A stretch of DNA of 64,000 nucleotides from Streptomyces resistomycificus (GTDB lineage Bacteria > Actinomycetota > Actinomycetes > Streptomycetales > Streptomycetaceae), in the NCBI RefSeq assembly GCF_001514265.1, contig NZ_KQ948994.1, forward strand, positions 296,368 through 360,367, written 5' to 3'. Below the pieces are notes generated by a model that worked only from the letters and a program-made list of their open reading frames with translations, was not told the DNA's origin and did no database searches. Each line of letters starts with the position of its first letter. Positions within the stretch are counted from its first letter, which is position 1. Both the position numbers and the translations under genes were made by a program. This document shows positions 58,989 through 64,000 of this stretch, piece after piece.

Positions 58989-60140
58989 ATGATCCGCCAC
59001 TTCTCCGAACTCGACATCCGCGATCGCTTCGCCGCGCTGGCCGCAGACACGGTCGCCAAACGAGCCGAAGCATGCACCAAGGAAGGCCGCCTGGACCGCG
59101 AGTCCTGGCAGGAGATGAGCAACGCCGGGGTCTGGCGACTCGCCGTCCCGTCCAAGTGGGGCGGAGACGACGGCACGTGGTGGGACTTCGTGGCAGCCTT
59201 CGAAGGCATAGCCACAGGCGGCAGGGACCTCGGCTTCTGCCTGTCCATGGTGGCGCAGGCCGGCCTCATTCGCTCGCTGATCACCTACGGGACCGACGAG
59301 CAGCGGGCGTACTGGCTGCCCCGACTCCTCAACGGCGAGGTCGGTGCCACGGCGCTCACCGAGACCACGGGAGGGTCGGACGTCACCCGCATCCGCACCG
59401 CTGCCACGTCGCACGGAGATCACTACGTTCTCACCGGCCACAAGGACCACATCACCAACGGGCCAGTAGCCGACGTCGCCCTGATCCTGGGCCGGGTTCC
59501 CGAGCACGGCGACCGCGACATCACCCTGTTCATGGTCGATCTCCATGCCGAGGGAATCCAGCAGGGCCCCGTCGAGGACATGATGGGCAACCAGACCAGC
59601 CCCACCGGCCCGATCCTCCTCGACCAGGTGGTGGTCGATGCGAAGAACATCATCGGCGGTGTCGGGGGCGGGCTCGAAGCCGTGTACAACACCATCTCTC
59701 TCGACCGTCTGCTGTACGGGATCCTTGCCGCCGCCTACCTCGACCCGCTGCTCGACGAAGTGCTCGCGTACACCGAGCAGCGGCACGCCTTCAACGTGCC
59801 CATCGCTGAGCACCAGTACGTCCAGGGGCGCGTCACCGACGCCAAGTTCGCCATCGAGGCGACGCGCTGGGTCTCGTACGGTGCCCTCGACAGCCTGCTG
59901 CAGGGGTCCGCGCAGGCGTCGATGATGTGCTCGGTGGCCAAGTACCACGCCGCCGAGACACTCAAGCTCGGCACGGAAACGGCACTGCGGGTCTTCGGGC
60001 ACCTCGGGTACATGGAAGGCCCGTACACCAAGGCCCTCAAGGACGCCCTCGGCACGGTCATCGCCGGCGGTACCGCCGAAATGCAGCGCAAGAACGTCTT
60101 CAACCAGATGCGCCGCCTGGCCGTGCCCGCCGCTGCCTGA
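58989..60140 (+). CDS. Acyl-CoA dehydrogenase-family flavoenzyme
   Basis: 383 residues from ATG 58989 (CGGAG nine bases upstream). The N-terminal helical domain contains MSNAGVWRLAVPSKWGGDDG. The beta-barrel has GATALTETTGGSDVTRIRTA and GHKDHITNGPVADVALILGR (the flavin side). The C-terminal helices include YTEQRHAFNVPIAEHQYVQG and GTVIAGGTAEMQRKNVFNQM. The usual YEGT base is absent (IAGGTAE), so either a base sits at the alternative position used by isovaleryl/long-chain enzymes, or this is a monooxygenase-type member. It probably desaturates or oxidises the acyl intermediate of the cluster, on CoA or ACP. Confidence 0.9.
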   Translation: MIRHFSELDIRDRFAALAADTVAKRAEACTKEGRLDRESWQEMSNAGVWRLAVPSKWGGDDGTWWDFVAAFEGIATGGRDLGFCLSMVAQAGLIRSLITYGTDEQRAYWLPRLLNGEVGATALTETTGGSDVTRIRTAATSHGDHYVLTGHKDHITNGPVADVALILGRVPEHGDRDITLFMVDLHAEGIQQGPVEDMMGNQTSPTGPILLDQVVVDAKNIIGGVGGGLEAVYNTISLDRLLYGILAAAYLDPLLDEVLAYTEQRHAFNVPIAEHQYVQGRVTDAKFAIEATRWVSYGALDSLLQGSAQASMMCSVAKYHAAETLKLGTETALRVFGHLGYMEGPYTKALKDALGTVIAGGTAEMQRKNVFNQMRRLAVPAAA

Positions 60141-60177
60141 TCCTCCCGTGTCCCCCTTCTCGCGCTCAAGGAGCACC

Positions 60178-60597
60178 ATGACCACCGGCAGCGCCGCACA
60201 GACCCTCGATCTCACCGAGTTGGTCGGTACGTCCGCCTCCCTGGACCACACAGTCACCTCCCAGGACTCCGCCAGGAACTGGGGCAACGAACTGGACGTC
60301 CTCGCGACTCCCGTCCTTCTGTGGCTGAGCGAGATCGCCGCGATGAAGGTCGTGGAAACGGCCGTCACCGATCCCGCCATGACGGTTGGCCTCGCACACG
60401 ACTCCGCGCACCTCGCCCCCACGGTGACCGGTGAGAGCGTCACCCTCACCGCCACGCTGACCCGCGTCGACGGCAAGAAGCTCACCTTCGCCGTCGAAGG
60501 TCACGACGCACACGGCACGGTGCTGCGCGGGGAGCACACCCGCGCTGTGGTCGACCGCGACAGGTTCACCGCGAAGCTCGCCTCTCGTACGGCCTGA
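60178..60597 (+). CDS. FlK-like hotdog thioesterase
   Basis: 139 residues from ATG 60178 (AAGGAG upstream). It is a hotdog fold of the fluoroacetyl-CoA thioesterase type. The FlK triad T42/E50/H76 corresponds to T44 in LATPVLLWLSEIAAM, E52 in the same helix, and a His of GLAHDSAHLAP (H79, or H74). TATLTRVDGKKLTFAVEG and HTRAVVDRDRF finish the fold. It would release an acyl group from CoA or a carrier protein, or remove a wrong one. It lies 37 bp after the dehydrogenase. In this setting it probably hydrolyses the finished acyl chain to the free acid that the ATP-grasp ligase needs. Confidence 0.85.
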   Translation: MTTGSAAQTLDLTELVGTSASLDHTVTSQDSARNWGNELDVLATPVLLWLSEIAAMKVVETAVTDPAMTVGLAHDSAHLAPTVTGESVTLTATLTRVDGKKLTFAVEGHDAHGTVLRGEHTRAVVDRDRFTAKLASRTA

Positions 60598-60608
60598 TCG
60601 CCACCGTT

Positions 60609-60642
60609 AGGGCCGGGCCGCACACCGCGTCGGCCCGGCCCT
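60609..60642 (+). terminator. Hairpin inside the biosynthetic operon
   Basis: 12-bp perfect stem AGGGCCGGGCCG / CGGCCCGGCCCT around a 10-base loop in the 78-bp gap before the ATP-grasp gene. It may act as a partial terminator or mRNA processing/stability element. Confidence 0.65.
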
Positions 60643-60675
60643 CCCGCACCGCCCAACCGTTTGAAAGGACCTCCG

Positions 60676-62034
60676 ATGCCTCAACTCGTCATCGGCAACG
60701 TCACCTCGGAGTACATGTTCGGCTGCTCGTTGGAGAGCTTCGGCACGAAGGGAGCCCACAAGCAGCATGCGATCTCCACTCGGACCGCGTGGCTGCTGGA
60801 GAACGGCGACGCGATGCTGACTCATCGCCCTCTGACCCCCGAGTTCCGTACCTACCTGGCCTCGGTGCTCGACCTCGACCTGGACTCGGTGACGTTCCTG
60901 AGTATGGATGCGCTGCATCCCACGGAGCGCTTCATGGACCAGGGCAGCCTCCAGTCACCTGACGTCATCGGTCGCCTTCGCGAGGTGGTCGACGACAGCT
61001 GGTCTCTCGCCCCCTACCTCTATGACCGTTCCATCGCCTCGCTCGCCCGGACTCTCGGTCTGAACAGCCCGGCCAAGAACCCGCCGTTCTTCGCCCAGGG
61101 CGGCAGCGACGCCTTCAACAGCAAGTCGTTCTTCCGGATCTGGGCCACCGGCCTCGGTGTCCCCGTGGCTCCCGGCCAGGTCTGCCGCAACCGCGAGGCC
61201 ATCGCCCACGCGGTCGTCGAACTGCTCCCTCACACGGGATCGGTCATCGTCAAGGAGGACTTCAGCGCCAGCGGTTACGGCAATGTCCTGTTCACCCAGG
61301 ACGCCTCGGTCCCCGCTCTCGGCGCCACCACGACTCACGTCGTCGATCCCTCTGTCTCGCCCGACGCCGTGAAGTCCCTGCTGGCGTCCTCCTTCCCCGC
61401 CGTGGACCAAGTACGGGACTTCCCCGCCGGCCTGCGCCCCAGCGAGACCATCGTCGAGGTGTACTACCCGCACAGCCGCACCCTCTACAGCGAGGTGGAG
61501 ATCACGGACCCGCCGACGGCGCCGGTCGTGCTGAACTACGGCGACATGCGCATGGAGCCGGTCTGGAACGGCTTCGCCGTCCCGCCCATCTCGCTGCCCG
61601 AACAGGCGCAGGCCACCATGCTGGACTGGTCCGTCACCATGGCCGAGTACCTTCAGCAGACCGGGTACCGCGGCTACCTCAACTGCGATTCGATCCTCAC
61701 TGCCGACGGCACGATCCTCTTCAACGAAGTGAACGCTCGCGTCGGTGGCTGTACTCATATGCACTTCGCGGCGCGTAGGGTGCTGGGTCCCGACTACCTG
61801 CAGCGGTACACCCTTCTGACGCGCAACGACCTGCAGGTGAGCTCCTTCGAAAAGCTCGCGTGGGCCATCGAGCAGGACGAGCAGCTCAGCGGACGCGGCG
61901 GGGTGAGCGGAGCGCTCCTCCTGGTCGACGACGTCCCCTACACGGGAACCGTCCAGTACCTGGTCTACGGCGACGACGCAGCCACCGCCGCACAAACCGA
62001 GCGTCGGCTGCAGAACCTCGCCACCACCTGCTGA
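60676..62034 (+). CDS. ATP-grasp ligase (PGM1-like peptide/amide ligase)
   Basis: 452 residues from ATG 60676 (GAAAGGA seven bases upstream). An N-terminal pre-ATP-grasp domain (about 1-150, MPQLVIGNVTSEYMFGCSLE, LTHRPLTPEF) is followed by the ATP-grasp core: SGYGNVLF and SVIVKEDFSASGYGN (phosphate-binding loop), LNYGDMRMEPVWNGF, and the metal/adenine block GYLNCDSILTADGTILFNEV then NARVGGCTHMHF. The C-terminal SGALLLVDDVPYTGTVQYLV domain resembles that of PGM1, the pheganomycin peptide ligase. It probably joins a carboxylate made by this cluster to an amine through an acyl phosphate. No precursor-peptide gene was found nearby, so the nucleophile may be a free amino acid or amine. Confidence 0.85.
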   Translation: MPQLVIGNVTSEYMFGCSLESFGTKGAHKQHAISTRTAWLLENGDAMLTHRPLTPEFRTYLASVLDLDLDSVTFLSMDALHPTERFMDQGSLQSPDVIGRLREVVDDSWSLAPYLYDRSIASLARTLGLNSPAKNPPFFAQGGSDAFNSKSFFRIWATGLGVPVAPGQVCRNREAIAHAVVELLPHTGSVIVKEDFSASGYGNVLFTQDASVPALGATTTHVVDPSVSPDAVKSLLASSFPAVDQVRDFPAGLRPSETIVEVYYPHSRTLYSEVEITDPPTAPVVLNYGDMRMEPVWNGFAVPPISLPEQAQATMLDWSVTMAEYLQQTGYRGYLNCDSILTADGTILFNEVNARVGGCTHMHFAARRVLGPDYLQRYTLLTRNDLQVSSFEKLAWAIEQDEQLSGRGGVSGALLLVDDVPYTGTVQYLVYGDDAATAAQTERRLQNLATTC

Positions 62035-62058
62035 CGTACGAACCGCGACGGCCGTGGG

Positions 62059-62082
62059 GTGTTCCGGCGGACACCGGAACAC
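62059..62082. terminator. Bidirectional hairpin between the ATP-grasp and CGNR genes
   Basis: 9-bp stem GTGTTCCGG / CCGGAACAC with loop CGGACA, partly extended by CCG/CGG pairs, between convergent genes. Confidence 0.6.
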
Positions 62083-62107
62083 GCCGCGGTCACCCGCCCC
62101 GGCGCCG

Positions 62108-62635
62108 TCACCCCGCACTGCGGGAGCGCATCTCCTTGACCTTGGCGATGCTGCCGCAGGCCCTTCCGGTTTCTCCGGCGTACATGCTGCACCAGACTCT
62201 TGAGTTGTTGCGCGACTGGTCGTAGAAGACCCAGCGGCAGTCGGGACAGGCGCGCACGCGTGTCCACCTGCCCTGTGCCACCAGTTCGACCGCCAGCTTG
62301 AGCACCTCCCCCGTGGGAGTGTCCGCACCGCGGTGGACCAGGTGTCCTTCCTGGACGCGTGCTCGCAGCGGTGAACGCTGCAGCCAGGTATCGAGCCGGC
62401 CCCACCCCCGCTCCTCGACGTCGGCGCGCAGTTCGTCCCGCAGCCCGAGCAACTCCTCGCGCTCCGCCGGCGTGACCGGCGCGGGGACGCGGGCGAACGT
62501 CTTGTCCCAGCGATCTCGGTCGGTGGCAAGGTCCGGCAGTGTCTCGGTCGGCTGACGGGTGTCGTTGGGGATCAACCACGTGTTGAGGAACGCCATCAGT
62601 TCCTCGGCTTCTGAGATGACAGCAGTCTTCGACAT
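62108..62635 (-). CDS. CGNR zinc-finger regulator
   Basis: 175 residues. The N-terminal ABATE-like helical domain (MSKTAVISEAEELMAFLNTW onward) is followed by the C-terminal zinc ribbon: ACPDCRWVFYDQSRNNSRVW then CSMYAGETGRACGSIAKVKE. The canonical CGNR is replaced by CGSI, but the two Cys pairs and the surrounding text are those of the family. Such proteins are stress or pathway-specific DNA-binding regulators. It is divergent from the MFS gene with 54 bp between, containing TGGTAAAC, TGGTTACCA and CGGTAACA, so it most likely controls its own gene and the exporter and perhaps the whole cluster. Confidence 0.85.
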   Translation of the reverse strand: MSKTAVISEAEELMAFLNTWLIPNDTRQPTETLPDLATDRDRWDKTFARVPAPVTPAEREELLGLRDELRADVEERGWGRLDTWLQRSPLRARVQEGHLVHRGADTPTGEVLKLAVELVAQGRWTRVRACPDCRWVFYDQSRNNSRVWCSMYAGETGRACGSIAKVKEMRSRSAG

Positions 62636-62650
62636 ACCGTCCAGAGTAGG

Positions 62651-62680
62651 TGGTAAACACGCCGCCTATCCTGGTTACCA
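62651..62680. promoter_or_regulatory. Putative operator between CGNR regulator and exporter
   Basis: TGGTAAACA (62651-62659) and the self-complementary TGGTTACCA (62672-62680), 21 bp apart (two helical turns); a third CGGTAACA follows just inside the MFS gene. Confidence 0.5.
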
Positions 62681-62689
62681 TCTATTTCT

Positions 62690-63964
62690 ATGACCGGTAA
62701 CAACATGACCAGTACCCCCTCGACCGGCTACCGAGCCGTTCTGCAACTGCCCGGACACACCACTTGGTACATAGCGGCCATGCTGGTCAGGGCCCCAGTC
62801 GTCATGGCGCCCCTGGCCCTGGTCTTCATCGGCCACAGCACCCGTTCCTTCGCCATTGGCGGCCTGCTCGCCGCGGCATACGCCCTCGGCGAGGCGGCAG
62901 GCGCCCCGTTCATGGGACGCCGCTTCGACACCCGCCCCTTCGTCGGGGAGCTCCGCCTCGCGCTCGGTCTCGAAGGCACAGCCTTCGTGGCCCTCGCCGT
63001 CAGCGCGGCCTTCGCTCCGGTTCCCGTACTGATCGCCCTGACGTTCCTCGCCGGAGCCGGTGCCGCCGGCGTCTCCGGAGGAATGCGCGCCCAGCTGTCC
63101 GCCACCACTCCATCAGCGCAGCGGCCCACCGCACTGAGCCTCGAGAGCACCCTCGGGCAGACCGTCTGGGCCCTCGCCCCCTCCCTCGTCTCGCTGCTCT
63201 ACGCGATCTCCTCAGCGCAGGCGGTACTGGTGGTCATGGCCGTGATCACGGTCGCGCCGGCCTTCTTCGCACGCCGGATCCCGCACACCGACATCACGCC
63301 GGGGACCAAGGTCGCGAAGGCCGCGCCCATGCGGACCATCGACGTCCTGCGCATGGCGTGGCCCACTGCTCTGCTCTCGGCGACCGTCATGTCCCTCATC
63401 GGCACTGTGGACGTCCTGCTCCCGGCCCGCCTCGACAGCGTCCACGCCTCCGCCGCCTGGGCCGGACCGGTGATGGCCGTGTTCGCGGGAGGCAGCGTCA
63501 TCGCGGCCCTGCTGTACGGAAGCCGCCACTGGCCCGGAACCCCGCGCAGCCAGACCCTCGTCCTGCTGCCCGCCATCTCGGTGGCCTTCGCCATCCCCGG
63601 AGTGACCTCGCAGCCCGTCCTCTTCGCGGCCGCCTTCGCACTCGGCGGACTGCTCTACAGCCCACTCATGGTCATCCGAAACCTCGCTTTGCAGCAGGCT
63701 CTCCCGCAGACGGCCTGGGCCACCGGCTTCTCCACTCTGTACGCCGCGGCCGGACTCGGCTACGGCATCGCGGGGATACTCTCCTCCGTCCTGCTCAGCG
63801 TCACGGACGCCGGGACCGCGTTCCTCGCCTGCACCGCGATCACTCTCGTCCTCGGGGCCGCGTCGCTCCTGGGCGAACGCATGCACCGGACAACCACAGC
63901 GCCCGAACAAGCCGACGAAGTCCACGGCGACGATGTTCCTGCCGAGGAGGCTCGCAATGCATGA
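62690..63964 (+). CDS. MFS exporter of the biosynthetic cluster
   Basis: 424 residues and about 12 TM helices. It starts MTGNNMTSTPSTGYRAVLQL then PGHTTWYIAAMLVRAPVVMA, the opening shared by actinobacterial MFS proteins found in natural-product clusters. GAPFMGRRFDTRPFVGELRL is the TM2-TM3 loop. The tail is acidic (EQADEVHGDDVPAEEARNA). There is no ribosome site before ATG 62690, so the message may be leaderless, with the operator overlapping the promoter. It likely exports the product of the 56548-62034 enzymes. Its stop overlaps the next ATG. Confidence 0.88.
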   Translation: MTGNNMTSTPSTGYRAVLQLPGHTTWYIAAMLVRAPVVMAPLALVFIGHSTRSFAIGGLLAAAYALGEAAGAPFMGRRFDTRPFVGELRLALGLEGTAFVALAVSAAFAPVPVLIALTFLAGAGAAGVSGGMRAQLSATTPSAQRPTALSLESTLGQTVWALAPSLVSLLYAISSAQAVLVVMAVITVAPAFFARRIPHTDITPGTKVAKAAPMRTIDVLRMAWPTALLSATVMSLIGTVDVLLPARLDSVHASAAWAGPVMAVFAGGSVIAALLYGSRHWPGTPRSQTLVLLPAISVAFAIPGVTSQPVLFAAAFALGGLLYSPLMVIRNLALQQALPQTAWATGFSTLYAAAGLGYGIAGILSSVLLSVTDAGTAFLACTAITLVLGAASLLGERMHRTTTAPEQADEVHGDDVPAEEARNA

Positions 63965-64000
63965 CACCAAGAAGCCGGCACAGCGCCTCACAGAATCCGC
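63957..64000 (+). CDS. Start of the next gene in the exporter operon (partial)
   Basis: ATG 63957 has the strong site GAGGAGG seven bases upstream, within the end of the MFS gene, and overlaps its TGA by eight bases. The visible residues MHDTKKPAQRLTES are too few to assign a family; the frame runs off the window. Confidence 0.6.
   Translation, partial: MHDTKKPAQRLTES

Noticed and set aside
58989..60140. Inactive acyl-CoA dehydrogenase because YEGT is absent
   Set aside because: Several active families place the catalytic Glu elsewhere and carry the same GGT-x-E motif, so inactivity cannot be claimed.

Overview
The window is high-GC DNA with strong codon-position GC bias, GGAGG-type ribosome sites, many GTG starts and hairpin terminators without T-runs. 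Together with a cellulase/xylanase set typical of the genus and CebR boxes (TGGGAGCGCTCCCA), this points to the linear chromosome of a Streptomyces. The many decayed genes and the insertion-sequence debris suggest an accessory, probably arm-proximal, region.

Layout. (a) 1-3375: an overlapping operon for oxidative L-fucose breakdown (3' end of a fuconate dehydratase, SDR, aldo/keto reductase, RhaM-type mutarotase, lactonase) that ends in a beheaded lutA fused to ricin-lectin debris. (b) 3627-9938: plant-cell-wall attack (expansin-like protein, GH12 CelB, a CebR-like LacI repressor, GH6 cellobiohydrolase), with a GH48 remnant and four CebR boxes. (c) 10074-12910: a PhyH oxygenase pair, an AraC regulator and a decayed GH2 beta-galactosidase. 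(d) 13375-14735: a translationally coupled GH11 xylanase and CE4 deacetylase. (e) 15126-19535: GlsB-like membrane protein, cyclophilin, and a PepSY protein divergent from a two-component system. (f) 19802-27860: GH27 enzyme with a lectin tail, FG-GAP propeller protein, SDR/TetR pair sharing an operator, and two paralogous secreted propeller proteins. (g) 28427-39596: regulators, MFS pumps, a HflX-N-domain protein, HAD and GNAT enzymes, a repeat protein and several broken genes, including IS5-family fragments. (h) 39813-49660: aldehyde dehydrogenase, PAS-GAF-SpoIIE-HATPase phosphatase, VOC, DinB, RidA/WYL and SnoaL genes. (i) 50392-55884: a CebR-boxed tandem CE2 esterase, a SLATT protein, and a secreted S1-like protein that has lost catalytic His and Ser. 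(j) 56548-64000: a compact apparent biosynthetic cluster (KAS III, class III aminotransferase, acyl-CoA dehydrogenase, FlK-like thioesterase, PGM1-like ATP-grasp ligase, CGNR regulator, MFS exporter, and one gene running off the end).

How it works together. Regions b, d, f and i form a secreted polysaccharide-degrading programme. CebR-type repression links GH12, the LacI gene, the GH48/GH6 region and the distant CE2 esterase. Region a would feed released L-fucose to pyruvate and L-lactate. Region j is the best candidate for an undescribed system: it has the enzymes to build an acyl chain, aminate it and join it to an amino-acid-like partner through an ATP-grasp ligase, plus its own regulator and exporter. 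All functions are read from sequence patterns and family knowledge; nothing was searched.
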